A stretch of DNA of 64,000 nucleotides from Panagrolaimus kolymaensis (Eukaryota; Nematoda; Chromadorea; Rhabditida; Panagrolaimidae), in NCBI GenBank assembly GCA_028622995.1, contig JAJQJQ010000005.1:3782001-3846000 (forward strand), in the 5' to 3' direction. Below the pieces are notes generated by a model. That model did not search any database, was not told the DNA's origin, and worked only from the letters and a program-made list of their open reading frames with translations. Below, piece by piece: positions 12,018 to 24,303 of this stretch. Both the position numbers and the translations under genes were made by a program. Every line of letters starts with the position of its first letter. Position 1 is the first letter of the stretch.

Positions 12018-13278
12018 TTAAACGTGTGATTCAACTCGTTGTAAAATTTTAGGCCTTATTACACCACCTTGAAAAGATGGAGTGGGCTTGATTTCTTTTT
12101 GCTTTTCTTCGATGGTTACAGTTACTTGGTCATCATCAAGGGGAATTTCAATTACTTCACTTTCTGGAACCGGATTAATTTCGACGGTTGTTACTCTTGT
12201 TGTAATTGAATTGGTTTCAACATTTCCATTTGAATCTGTTTCAGAAGATGATTCAGAATCATTTGATTTTTCTGTGACTGCTTTAATTTCATGTGGAGTA
12301 AAAGTTAAATCAAAGAACTGATGACGGAAGAAAACCAAAACCATTAAAATTGCAATTGTTGAGCCTACGATAGCACCAACCAAGACATCAATGGGATGAT
12401 GCTTATTATCAGAAATTCTTGAATAACCTACAACTGCAGCCAACCCAAAGAAAATAGTGTACAAAAGAGGAAAAGCCACCGAAGTACGATATGTTCGGCC
12501 AACGCGAGAGTGAAGATAAAGCTAGAAAAAAAGAAGTCACACTTTGAAGAAGTAAAAATTTTTTTAAGCTTACTGAAAAAAACATTGCGTAATAAAAAGA
12601 ATTAGAAGTATGGCCACTAAAGAAAGATAGGCGAGCTTCAGTTATTTTTCTATCATCATTACCAAAGCAATAATAATTTTCAATGTAAGTTGCGGCATCC
12701 CCACATGAATCAATTGTAGAAATATTTGATGGGCGACATACAGCAAAGAAATGAGGTCGAAGTCTTCCAGTGGAATATTTTGTTATATTTAAAAGAAAGA
12801 TATCAATCATAAAGCCAAGTTGGGAGATCACTAAAAATTATTTGTTACCGAAATCGATCGATTTAAAAAAATTATAAGCGCTTACAAAGAAATCTGCAAA
12901 CTCTTATAATTGTGCCTGGAATTCGATGACCTGAACATTCAAAAATTGTTGGAAGCTTTGATGAATATCTTGAATACAAATATTTTGTGCAACAATATTC
13001 AACTGATATTATCTAAAAATCATCATACAAGTAATTTGAAATCTTTAATAAAAAGTTTAACAAACCAATGGAAATAAAATAACATAAAAAGCGATATGCA
13101 AAAAAGGCATTGGAATGGTGCTATCTTTATATGGTAGCCTAATAGATTCATCTCCACAGAAGAATCCAATCCTTCGAGGCCCAGGAATCATGCATAAATA
13201 TGATGAACCTCCAAGAGTAAAAATCAAAAATGCATGCCACATAAAATTTAGTGGTTTTACTTCTATCGTTGATTGCAT
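12018..13278 (-). CDS. Divergent PAP2-type lipid phosphatase with long acidic tail
   Basis: Minus-strand exons 13278-13066, 13012-12886, 12830-12574 and 12521-12018 give 366 residues. The PAP2 motifs are [19 protein letters not shown] and [16 protein letters not shown]. The family's [13 protein letters not shown] loop appears after the first membrane segment. After the last membrane segment there is a tail of about 100 residues rich in Ser, Glu, Asp and Thr ([14 protein letters not shown]), probably cytosolic and phosphorylated; the other two copies have only a short tail. The start ATG lies 20 nt after an acceptor (ACATTTTTAG), suggesting trans-splicing. It is the most 5' gene in the minus-strand cluster with the CYTH gene and the two tandem phosphatases, and it is clearly older in divergence than those two. 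Confidence 0.9.
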
Positions 13279-15569
13279 CTTCACCCTTTTTTGTGATCCT
13301 AAAAATGTGTAAACCAATCAAATTAGCGAACATAAAAAAATAAAGGGGCACGTTATTATTTATTTTAAAGGAATCTTATTAGCCGAAGAAATAAAATATA
13401 ACAAAAAAGTTTGAATGAATCATGATGAGAGAAAAAGGTACACCTTTCTGTGATGGGTCTTTTTATGGTTCGATTCGTCTGATTAGTTTTTAGCCCACTT
13501 CCAAAATTATTTGTTTTGCGTGCTTTTAAAAATGAAATCAGCTGATAAAAAAATTTCAACAAAAAATTTGGTTGCAAAATTTAGCTGTAGTTTTTTTTGA
13601 TAACTTTTTTTAGTGGCTAACAAAAACTAAAAATAGTAGTTTGTGGTTTTTTGAGTGATGGTGTATTTCAGGAAATAAACTTTCACAATCAAAGGAAAAC
13701 AAAAAAAAAATGAATGAAATATGAACTCTAACTTGTGCACGCACTTACGTGATCAATGATTTTAAAACTGTCGCAATAATAAAACTAACCCAAGTTCAAT
13801 TTTTTTATGAGAAAAAACACAACAAAAAAATATCTTAAAGTTTATTATTAATTTTTGACAATGATGTATCAAAAAAAAGTCGTAGGTATAAAGTATAAAA
13901 AAAAACTATCGATTTCACGCCTTTTCTCCGATCAAAAAATCCGTGTATAAAAAGAAAGCCTCCCTCCCGTCAAATATTGACGTTTTTCCTTTTTATTATT
14001 TTTAAAAACGTCAAACCACTCAACGACAAACATAATTCATGTGAACCATTCATATGACGGCGCCTTTTTTAAAGATAGTCATTTAAAGATATGATTTTAA
14101 CGGAAGAAATTTTAACGATAGGAATATTAAAGATTTGAAATTCGCGGATAGAATTTTCGCGACGGGATTTTAAAAGACAGTAATTTTACAGACAGACGAC
14201 ACACGATTTGATTTTCAAAGATAGGACATTAGCGGATACAGTCTTATCTCATTATCCATATTGTCAAATTTTTTTCTGTTTGTTGGAATGAGTGCGCCTC
14301 ATCACAGCGCTCAATAAATACTCAACACATTTTTATTTCAGCGATTTAATAACAAGATATGACTGTATCCGCTAATGTCCTATCTTTGAAAATCAAATCG
14401 TGTGTCGTCTGTCTGTAAAATTACTGTCTTTTAAAATCCCGTCGCGAAAATTCTATCCGCGAATTTCAAATCTTTAATATTCTTATCGTTAAAATTTCTT
14501 CCGTTAAAATCGTATCTTTAAATGACTATCTTTAAAAAAGGCGCCGTCTTCATATATTTAAATTAACATACAATTTTTTTTAGTAAAGTGGTTAGCAAAA
14601 AAAAAGAATGAGAAGGAAAAAGCCATCCGAGAAAAAAAAATTTGTTTTTAAAATTGAACCAAGTCGGAAGCTTGAACAAACACTTCTTTATTTTATTTAT
14701 TGTATTTTTCTTGGCAACTTCGAAACAAAAAATTTGTAAGGTTTTTTCGTGAAATTTTATTCAACAAAAAGGTTCAACGCTTTTTCTTCTTCTTCCTTTT
14801 TACTTACCGAGGAGACAAGCATTTTTAACCTTTTTGCATTGGGGAGTTTTCTCGCGCAAGCAGTCAAACAAGCAAATACGAAAGTAAGCAAGCAAAAAAG
14901 AGTATACAGTTAGTTAGTTAATGGCGCAATGTTTACCCAACAAATGAGAAGAACTCTCCCGTCTTTTATCGAAAAACCAACCCGAAAGAGGAAAAAAAGG
15001 AGACGAAAAAACGATACAATAATTTCTTATTCAAATAATAATAATACAGAAAGATTTAAGATAAGTACACGCTCTTTTTTTGGTTTGAGGAATAAAGGTT
15101 TGTAAATAAAGTAAAAACAAAATAAAATACCTTTGAAGAGTAAAAGCCGTCGTTGGATTTGTGCGGATGATGAGTATTGGTCCATTTCCTTTCCTCTTCA
15201 ATGCTGCTGCTGCTTGCTTTTTATTAAGACCGCCTTTAACCACTTATGGAGAAATGGGAAAGCTTAATGAAGGGGGGAAAGGAGCTTACTGTCATCGCAT
15301 TGGTTGGTCATTTATAAGTCATCTTAATCTTAACCGTAACTATTTTATTTTTCAAAAACAAGGAAATAATACATAGGAAGTAAGTTTAACTCGAATTATA
15401 ATCATATTATAGGAAGCCGAACGAAACAATAAAAACAATATTTTTATTTTTAAAAATTAAAATTTTCAACAGTAATAAACAATATAAACGAGATGCAAAA
15501 GAAAGTATTCAACGACAAAATATGTACAAGTAAGTTTGTTTTAAATTAAAACCTTTAGAAATTCCAATA
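13279..15569. other. Intergenic region with foldback element
   Basis: There is no convincing gene. The foldback element fills 14056-14548. A frame on the minus strand at about 15130-15243 (GLNKKQAAAALKRKG) has no ATG start and no partner exon. The rest is AT-rich. Confidence 0.55.
14056..14548. mobile_element. Foldback (long inverted repeat) transposable element, non-autonomous
   Basis: Two arms of about 200 bp, at 14056-14257 and about 14349-14548, are near-perfect inverted repeats. Both outer ends read GACGGCGCC from the outside in. The element is flanked on both sides by the same 7 bp, TTCATAT (14049-14055 and 14549-14555), a target-site duplication. The roughly 90-bp centre is unrelated and has no coding capacity. 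Each arm is built from degenerate units of about 15 bp around an AATTTT core followed by AACG, GCGG or AAAG. This recalls Drosophila FB elements, whose arms are tandem short repeats. Superfamily is unknown; a Mutator- or hAT-type helper would fit the duplication length loosely. Confidence 0.88.
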
Positions 15570-17080
15570 TCAAAAACCTTCATCTGATGACCAATTATCC
15601 GCATGAAGTGTATTATCCACAGGTCGATCAAGTTCTGGACGAATATCTGATTTTGGAGTATAAACTAAACAGTTTTTATCCAAACCAAAACCAATCACCT
15701 AAAATTAAAATGATCAATTAATGGAGTTAAAAATAAAATCGAAACTTACATGTTGATAATGAGGTCGATAAACACATGCGATAGCATCACTTGCAAATCC
15801 AGAATAAAGCTTTGTTGTTTTAACCAGTTTTTCATTTATATTTTCATTATGACGATTAGGATCATCGATTGCAACCATCTTAATTTCAGTTCTCGATGGA
15901 ACAAATGCCATTACCGTGTCACCTTCATTGCACAAATCAAAATTTGCCGTTCTGTGAATTTTTGAACGAAAATTCTAAAAAATTGAAATAGAAACAAAAT
16001 AACGAAGCTAAAAAACGAACATGAATTGCTTGAATCATTTTACCATCAGACATTCTAAAAACTTTTATTTTTCCTCCAGAAGTTAGCGTAACAAGTTTAG
16101 TTCCATCATCAGTAAATTTTGCTCGAGTATACGCGCTTCGATGCATGTTTTTGCCATTTTCTTGAGATACATCAAGTTCACAAAGCGGTCTTTTACTTTG
16201 ACGAATATCAAAAATTCCACAATTGCCTTCTTTTGTTCCTGTAAAAATCATGTAAGCATTTCCTGGATACCATTTGATTGAAATGATGTGATTGGATGAC
16301 CATCGTATTTGTTGAACAACGCTTCCGACTCTAAAAACAAAAGGTAAAACATTTAAAAAGAGTGAAATGAAAACTAACGAAGGATCAACAAATTTAACCA
16401 CGGATGAACTAAGACCAACGCCAATCAAATGCGGATCATAACTATTCCATTCTAAGCCAGAAATTGATTCAGTTTCAGTTTGAAATTTAAAAGTCTCTAT
16501 TACAGCTAAATTTTCAGTATCCCATAACTAAAATCATCCAAATTTAAAGCTTTAATTGCAACATAAACTGAAGCACTTACTTTAACAGAATGGTCCCTTG
16601 AAGCAGTTAAAAACGAGGCAGCATCATTTTTAAACCAATCACAATGAAGGATTAGACTTGTATGACCGCTAAAAACAAAAATTTTTATTCTGACAAACTT
16701 AATCAAAAATAACTTACTCTCCACTTCGTTGACCTCGTCCATAAAATCCAATAGCTTCTTTTCTTTGTTGAATGAGTTGACAAAGATCTGCAACAAAAAT
16801 ATCACCATTTGACGAGCCAGCAAGAAGGAATCGATTTTCCACTGTATCAATTGCTAAACTGCTGTAACTAATATTGGGTAAACGATAACCACGATTGAGA
16901 ATGAGAGTATTTAATCGAGTTGAATACAACTGTGGAAGGAAATATGATGATTCGCCAAAGCTAAAAATATTCAAATTAGAAATGGAAGAGTAAAAACAAA
17001 AGTTACATCTTTGAATGTTGAACATAGTTTCTAACCACAGACAAGTAATTCGATTTTGGTTGGCAAAGATTATCGAGCAT
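15570..17080 (-). CDS. csa-1: CSA/ERCC8-like WD40 protein, transcription-coupled DNA repair
   Basis: Seven minus-strand exons, 17080-17007, 16960-16718, 16668-16581, 16527-16379, 16330-16021, 15974-15750 and 15698-15570, give 405 residues (human CSA has 396). WD40 repeats follow the CSA pattern: NRFLLAGSSNGDIFVADL, GHTSLILHCDW, FLTASRDHSVKLWDTENL, SISGLEWNSYDPHLIGVGL, IISIKWYP, FTGTKEGNCGIFDIR, AKFTDDGTKLVTLTSGGKIKVFR. CSA is the substrate receptor of a CUL4-DDB1 ubiquitin ligase. It is recruited by CSB to stalled RNA polymerase II, where it directs ubiquitination of Pol II and CSB. The ATG is 105 nt after the stop of the upstream gene on the same strand, with a polypyrimidine acceptor between, as in nematode operons. 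All six acceptors end in TAG. Symbol given by homology to the C. elegans gene. Confidence 0.85.
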
Positions 17081-17185
17081 AAATCTAAAGCACTGTATAA
17101 AAACTGAATGAAAATGAAACAAAGAGATAAAAATGGTTATAATCCCATTTATTTAACATAAATAACAAAAAAGAGATAACAAAGT

Positions 17186-18323
17186 TTATTTTATTTCAAG
17201 ACGGGTTTTTGCTTCAATAACAGCTATGGACTGAGTAAAATGTGAAAACACAGTAGCATTAAACTTCCTTTCTCTTAACCTTAGAATTTCTGGATCAGTT
17301 GATTTCAAACGTGAAATAATGGAAAAGTAATATGCGGCCAAATTCTAAAATGAGAAATAAAAATAATAATAAAACAGGCTTTGAGTGAACATACTGTAAT
17401 AACGGCATCTCCAATATCTTCCAGAATTAATTTGTTTCCCAAGCGATTGATATTCTTTTCATTTATTCTATGTTCAATATTCTTATAAATATTCCATTTC
17501 ATGTGATTCAATAAAAAGAAAGTATCAGCAACATAAAAATGTGAAATACAAAACAAAAAAGTCTAAAACCAAATGCAATTAGTTCCAAAATAAGTGAAAA
17601 AAAGAAAGTATTTACTTGAGGTCGAAAAGATTTCGGTTCAATTTTGAGATCATGTTTATTGTAATAAGGACCAAGATATTGTACAGGAAAACAATGATCC
17701 CATTGACAGTCCTTAAAGCAAACAATGTAAAGCTTTTTCTTAATATCAAAGACCATACCTTAAAAAAACATTTTTTTCGAGAATATTTGAAAGTTTGAAT
17801 TCGTTGAGAATGTCGTCGAATATCAAGAGCAAGATCATCAGGTAAATCAAGATGTGTTTTCATAAAATTACACATAAAATTTATTTCCGCGTTAAGCAAA
17901 TTGTAACTTCTTATCAAAGCTGAAAAAGCAACAATGTATGGTTAAAGCCGAAAGGTGAAAAACTTACAAATAAATTCTCTTGGATTATTCTCAAGATCGG
18001 GAAATGTTGTTTTTAAAGCTGTACATCGAATATAATCAAGTAAAAGGTTCTTCAATTTGTTTCCGGTCCATTTGAATACAACCTATAAACACAAAGAAGA
18101 ATAAGCAATTGAAGAATAAAAAAAAATAAGCTCACCTCATCATCAGAAACATTTATAAAAAGTTCAACAATATTCGATGTTGAAGATGATGGCTGTTGAT
18201 CAGATAATGAGTTGTTTGAGTTTGGAGACTTTCTCTTAAAAAATCTTTGTTGAAAAGAAATATAAGTTAATAACCAACCTTCCTCGTATTTGAAGTTAAT
18301 TTTTTACGTTTATCTGAATCCAT
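17186..18323 (-). CDS. Unrecognised protein, first gene of a likely operon with CSA
   Basis: Minus-strand exons: 18323-18279, 18234-18136, 18082-17968, 17919 into about 17616, 17562-17395 and 17344-17186. The protein starts MDSDKRKKLTSNTRK, a basic leader, then SPNSNNSLSDQQPSSS. It continues into mixed alpha-rich sequence with VELFINVSDDEVVFKW, DIKKKLYIVCFKDCQW and FPVQYLGPYYN. It ends in a helical region (INRLGNKLILEDIGDAVITN). I do not recognise the family. The middle exon is unclear. Reading straight through 17919-17616 shifts the frame by one base near the run of seven T at about 17762-17768. Using a 113-nt intron (17871-17759, donor GTAATT, acceptor AAG) restores frame but removes good-looking coding sequence. 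A sequencing error in the homopolymer would also explain it. The acceptor of exon 2 is also AAG. It lies 105 nt upstream of CSA. Confidence 0.6.
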
Positions 18324-18862
18324 TTTTTTTGTTGTATGAAAAACAAAAAAAATTTGAAACTTTGTCCAAAATATTTTTTTTTTGAAATGGCGAAATGCAC
18401 CTTTCGTTTTAGGACTTTTAATGTTGTGCATTCGTTTTTTTGGCCCTAAACTCTTCAAACATTTGTTTGCTTCTTCTCCTCCATTTTTTTTGTGCCACTT
18501 TCCTTCCTCATTTTATTGATGAAATAATATCTAATTAATCCATCAAGAAATTTACATGTTTATCTTGTTCTCATGACCATCGTCTTACCGAAAAACTAAC
18601 CTCTTTTTAACACATTTTGAGTTTATTTTCATCGCTGCGTCGTGTCATTTCTTTTTTGATCGTTTTTTTATGTGTACCATTTTCTACCGCGTTTACTTTC
18701 ATTTCATCATTGATTACAAATTATAATTTTTTATACAAATCATTTCTTTTTTTAGGAGTTATTCACATCTGCTCCAAACTTTTTGTGCTTTACGTATTTA
18801 TTCGCTATCAACTTTCATTCAAACTTTTTTTGTTATCGCCTATATATTCATCATAGGCAATC
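18324..18862. promoter_or_regulatory. Divergent intergenic region between the operon-like pair and eIF3a
   Basis: This 539-nt stretch separates two genes transcribed away from each other, so promoters for both should lie here. It is pyrimidine-rich on the eIF3a side. I see no clear TATA box; an acceptor-like CATCATAG sits 6 nt before the eIF3a start and may be a spliced-leader site. Confidence 0.45.
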
Positions 18863-21800
18863 ATGGCTACTTATGGTCGTGTTCAACGTCCTGAAGCTGT
18901 GTTACAACGTGCTGAAGAATTCATCTCTGTTGGTAAAGATAATGATGCTTTAAATGCTTTGCATGAAATCATTAGAGTAAGCTTTGTCTCTATTTTCAAT
19001 TGGTTTTTGCTAATTACGTTTGCTTTAGGATCGTCGTCATAAACAATGGTCACTAACACATGAACTTATTATGCTTCGTCATTTAGAACTCTGTGTTAAG
19101 CTTCGTAATGCTAGTATTGCAAAGGATGCTCTTTATCAATACAAGGCTTTGACTCAACAAGTTGCTGTATCGTCTCTTGAAAATGTTATGAAACATCTCT
19201 TAAAGCTTGCTGAAAGTAAAGCTGAAGCTGCTCAAAAAGAATCCATTGAAAAGATCGAAGAAATTGATGACTTGGATTCTAATGATGCGCCTGAAACGTA
19301 AGCATTGTTATTTTAATACGGCTAAATACGTCCTTCTTTTCAGCCTTTTGTTGTCTGTTGTATCAGGTGCTGTTTCTCAAGATCGTATGGATCGTACTGT
19401 TCTTAGTCCTTGGCTTCGCTTCTTATGGGATTCATATCGTAATTGTCTTGATCTGTTAAGAAATAATAGCCTCGTTGAAACTCTTTATCATCAAATTGCT
19501 CGTCAATCATTTGGTTTTTGTATCAAATATCAAAGACGTAATGAATTCCGTAAGCTTTGTGATCTTCTTCGTTTACATTTATCGCAACTTCAAAAGAACA
19601 TTAATTCGCATAAGTAAGTTAACTTTGTTATGCTGTGTTTATTTAACTTAATGTTATCTTCTTCAGTACAAACAACCAACGTATAAACCTTGCTGAATCA
19701 CTATCAATTATGCAAGAAACACGTTTAATCCAATTGGACACTGCAATTCAAATGGAACTATGGCAAGAAGCATACAAATCATCGGAAGATTTACACAACT
19801 TGATGCAACTTGGTAAAGAAAAAGACAAACTCAAAATCAAACCACAAAGCTTTGTTAACTATTATGATAAACTTTCTCTCATCTTTTGGAAAGGAGGCAA
19901 TTTCTTGTTTCATTCTGCTGCACTGTTACAAAAGTTTACCATATGCAAAGACATGAAAAAGACGTTCTCTGGTGAAGAAGCTACTGAACAAGCAACTCGT
20001 TTATTGTTAGCTGCTTTAAGTATTTCTGATGATTTTGATACTTCTTCAATTCTTACCAAGCATCTTGATATGGAAGATATGCATCTCAACAATGTCAGAG
20101 TTCTTTCAACGCTTTTACGACTTCCAATTGCTCCAACACGAAAAGGAATTTTACGTGAAATTGCTCTTTTATCAGTTCCTGATATTTCCCAAGAATCTGT
20201 TTCTCGTCTTTATCGTCTTATGGAAGTTGATTTTGCTCCTCTTGAAGCTGCTAAAATGGTTAATGCCGAACTTGACAAGATTAAAGCTCTTGGGCGTGAA
20301 GATTATACCCAATACCTTGAATGTATTCGAGCTGTGGTGGCAACTAAAATTTTGAAAGGGGTTTGTAACTTTTTGTAGAAAAAAATCTAATTCATACTAT
20401 ATCAATTTTAGCTTACCAACATTTATGATGCAATGCCTATTGACCGTATGACTTCAATTATTCCTTTTTACAATCGCTCCGAACTTGAACATTTCCTTGT
20501 TCACATTACAAAGCAACGTTTCCTGAAAGCTCAAGTTGATCATCGTGAAAAGTGTATAAGGTTTGGTCCTATCGATGCAACAATAGCTGGTGATGTTGAA
20601 GCTGAATTTGGTGAAACTACTGGCTACAAGAGTGAATATGAAGCTATGCGTGTTCATTTGACCCGTCTTTACGATTTGCTTGGTATGACTGTTTATGAAT
20701 TTGATGAAGAAGAAATTCGTGCTCGCGCCATTGAACAATTCAATCGTCATCGTCAAACATATGAATACCATAAAGATTCCGATCATGAACGTATTATGCA
20801 GCGTAAGAAAATTATCGAACTTCACAAAGAAAACAATGAAAACTTGAAAAAGGTCAAATATATGGAAGCTCAAAAAATTGCTGCTGATAAAGATGAAAAG
20901 AAACGTAAAGAAGAACAAGAAAAACTAAAACGTGAACAAGAAGAAAGTGAAAAGAAGAGAAAATTGGTTGAACAAGATGAAATTCAACGTAAAATACGTC
21001 ATGAACAGATGAAGAAGTTTCAACAAAATCCCATCTACAGTCAAATTGTTAAAGAAAAGGGTGAAGAAGCTATTCAAAATATGGATCCAGAAATTGTACT
21101 TCGAGAACAACGAGAACGTAGGGATGCTGAACGTCGTGAACAAACTATTAAAATGTTACAACAAGAACGCAAATTTGATTATTATGTTCGCGCTTTCAAC
21201 ATTGAAGAACGTGAAATAGCTAAACAAATATCAGAAGAACGTCGTAGTGAAGCTCCTGCTCGATTTGAAGAATGTGAAGAGCGTCGCATTGAACAAGCCA
21301 AGTAAGAAATTTTTTGCAGTATTACTATATGTGTTTTTTTTTTTACTGATTTGTATTATTTATAGAGCTGATCGTGAACGTGAAGAAGCTACCTTTAAAC
21401 ATCTAAATGCTGCAAAATCTGATGCCATATCCTTCATTCGTCGTGTCGTTGAGTCTCATAAAGATGAAATGGAAGAAAGAAAAGAAGCCTTTACCAGAAG
21501 TCTTGCTAAACTTAAAGCAAAGAAATTAGAAGAACGTAAAGTTGCTCGTGAAAAGGATCGTCGTCGTAAATTTGAACTAAGCAAAAAGGAAGAAAAAGAA
21601 CGTCTTGAACAAGAAGCTTTACGCGAAAAAGAAGCCGAACGTGAAGAACGTCAAGCTGCAATACAAGCTGCGAGAGGTCGTGGCAGAGAGGTAATTTAAA
21701 CGTTTTCTTTTAATCATTAAATAATTGTTAACATTTTAAGCAACGTGATTATGATCGTCATGGCGAACCTGGACCTGAATCTAAAGCTGAAACTGACAAT

Positions 21801-22529
21801 CAATGGCGTGGTCGTGAGTCTTCTGGAAATGTTCAACAACGTCGTCCACCACCTCCTCAAAGAACTGGTCCTGCACCTATTGCAGCTGCTGCACGTGAAC
21901 CTATTATTAATGGAGAATCAGAACAAGCTTCAACTTGGAGAGGCGCTGGTCCTGCACCGACACTTTCTCGTGAAAATATGCTACCAAGTCAACCTACAAT
22001 TCCTCGAGCTCCTCCAGCAGTTGTCGAAGCTGACAAAGTTGATAAATGGCGCCGTGATGGACCTGTTAAACCTACTGCACCTCCGCCAACAGCTGAGCCT
22101 TCACCTCAACTTTCTGATGTTTCTATTGCTATGCCTTCACAAAAACCCGCAACACCCGGTAAATATCAGCCTCCACGTCAAGCTATTACTCGAACAACTC
22201 CTGCTTCTGATCAACCTCAACGTCAAGGTGCTACTCGACCAACTTCTGGTACTGACCAACCTTCACGTCAAAATGTTCCGAGAATATTTCCTGCCTCTGA
22301 TCAACCTCCACGTCAAAATTTTTCTCGAACAACTGCTACTGATCAACATCCACGTCAAGGTGATACTCGACCGACATTTGAACGTAATCAACATCCTGCT
22401 GTTCCTGGTGCTCGATCAACTGCTGATCGCAATCAACGTCCTCCTGCTGGTGGACCCGGTGCTCGCGGTAATACTACTCGTTCTCAACAATCTGGTGGTG
22501 GAGCTGATGAAAACAAAAGCTGGCGTTAA
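18863..22529 (+). CDS. egl-45: Eukaryotic translation initiation factor 3 subunit A
   Basis: Seven exons, 18863-18976, 19029-19297, 19344-19613, 19667-20360, 20412-21301, 21366-21690 and 21741-22529, give 1116 residues. It begins [20 protein letters not shown] with [22 protein letters not shown], highly typical of eIF3a. The PCI/winged-helix domain ends around residues 455-500 ([20 protein letters not shown]). A long charged spectrin-like coiled coil follows (about 530-820, many [15 protein letters not shown] and RDRE blocks). The C-terminus is proline- and arginine-rich with loose repeats of the kind SDQPPRQN and TDQPSRQN. eIF3a is the scaffold of the eIF3 complex on the 40S subunit during initiation. 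The last intron uses an AAG acceptor (21740). A polyadenylation signal AATAAA lies at 22613-22618. Symbol given by homology with the C. elegans eIF3a gene. Confidence 0.95.
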
Positions 22530-24303
22530 ATCTGTGTTATAATTTCTTTAAAGTAATTATTTTGTTGTTGTTTCTATTATTGTCTTATATTTTTGACCTT
22601 TGGGTTTATAAAAATAAACATTTGTTAAAAGAATCAATAATAACGTGAATTGCAAGCCGTGGCATTTATTCATTTTTGACGGAAAGAGTGTGTCCGTCAA
22701 TGAAAAATGATGTCTTTTTTTCTTTTATTAGCTCTCGTTTGTTTGTCTCTTATTTTTTTGCTACCAGATATTGGCAGCAGCTGTAAGAGAGATAGAAAGA
22801 ACATTGCGGTTGTTTGCTTCAAGCGAAGACTGACTGCTGCCTTATTTTTTATTCTGTTTTTCATCGATAAAAGGGAAGAAAAAGAAAAACGTCTGGAGCG
22901 AGAACTCATTTCTTTTCCATCCAACGAAGTCTGAATGCCATAGTTGTCGTCCACCACATTTTCATTTTGAAGGAAGAAAGGCGACGAGGATGAAAGGACG
23001 AGGGAGAAATATAATCGAGAGCAGAGCCTTCTTTCATTTAGCTTTGAGTGTGTTAAAAAAAAGTGGAGAAGTGACTCTTTCTTTTCTTTCTTTTTTCTTC
23101 GTTGCTGTGCCTAAATAATATTTCGCTCTTTTCCCTGTGGCAAGACATGAAAGAGAAGAAGAAAAGCAAGCAGCACATGCATATTTTGTATGTCTATGTA
23201 TATGTATGTACGTGTCTGTCATTCGGAAAAAAAAGAAGCTTTGCTTTTTTTATTTTTTCCCCTCTTGTTTTTCTTCCTTCCAAGGGAAGTTCATAAAGGT
23301 CGACGTCGTCGGCAACGTATTCCTTCATTTTTTTTCTTCTTCTGCTTTTCTTTTAACTTCTAAGCTTTTCCCTTTTTTTTTACATAAGGAGGAAACTTAA
23401 AGAAAGAAATATGTACGTGTACTTATTATTATTATCCTGAAAGAATTAATAATAAATAAATAAAAAAACAGGGACACCACAAGAAATTGATACATTTATT
23501 TTTTTTATGCGGCTGCGCAGCAGCAAGCAATGGGATACATATTTTCAACTTTCTTTTTTCTCATGTCTTTTTTTCTCTCCAAAAAAATGAAAACTAAATG
23601 TTTATTGATTCTCGGCTTCTTTTTTATTTTTCATCGACAATAGCCGCGTATATATATTTTTTTTTCTGCTTTTATCCATTAAAAAAATTTCTCTCACTTG
23701 GGACTCTTCAAATATCTATCTATCTATCGTCTTCTTCGTCTTCTGTCTGCTGAATTGCATCCTTTCTCTTTCTTTCATTCTTATTCCGTGGTGGTGGTGA
23801 ATTTGATAAATACCATTTTTTTCCTCTCTCTCTGCTCTCATATATATCCCTTTACTAATCGATCTTCATCTTTCAAATAAAATTTTTAAACAAAAAATAT
23901 GACCGATTGAAAAGGTTGTTTATGGTATAAAAAAAACGCGTTGAAGCGTCCTCCGGAAATGCGTCAAAAAAATAAAATAAAAAAGAACGGCACCACAGAA
24001 GCTTACTTTTTTTTCATTCTTTCTTCTATTCTGCTACTGGCAAAACAACAATGCATTTTTCTCCTCCATTTTTATTTTATTCTAAAATGCTTTTTATCGA
24101 AAACATTATATGTATCTTATTTTATTTTTTTAAAGAGACAAACGTATGCTTGCGCATGTTTAAACTTATTTTATTATTTTTTCTCCGTCATTTTATCATG
24201 TGCTTTTTATCTCTTTTACGTTTACCAAATATTTTAAGTATTCATATTGTTTTTTGTTTTTTATGAGCTAATATGCCTTCTATCTTCCCCATAGAAATAA
24301 CCT
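22530..24303. other. Intergenic low-complexity region
   Basis: Apart from the eIF3a 3' end (AATAAA at 22613) there are only polypyrimidine and poly-A tracts, short CT and TATC runs (about 23710-23840), and open frames of low complexity. I see no gene. The distal part probably belongs to the upstream control region of the RGS gene. Confidence 0.5.

Noticed and set aside
15031..15376. Possible exon on the minus strand (GLNKKQAAAALKRKG)
   Set aside because: It has no ATG, no upstream exon and no clear partner downstream; the plus-strand frame over the same bases is equally open.
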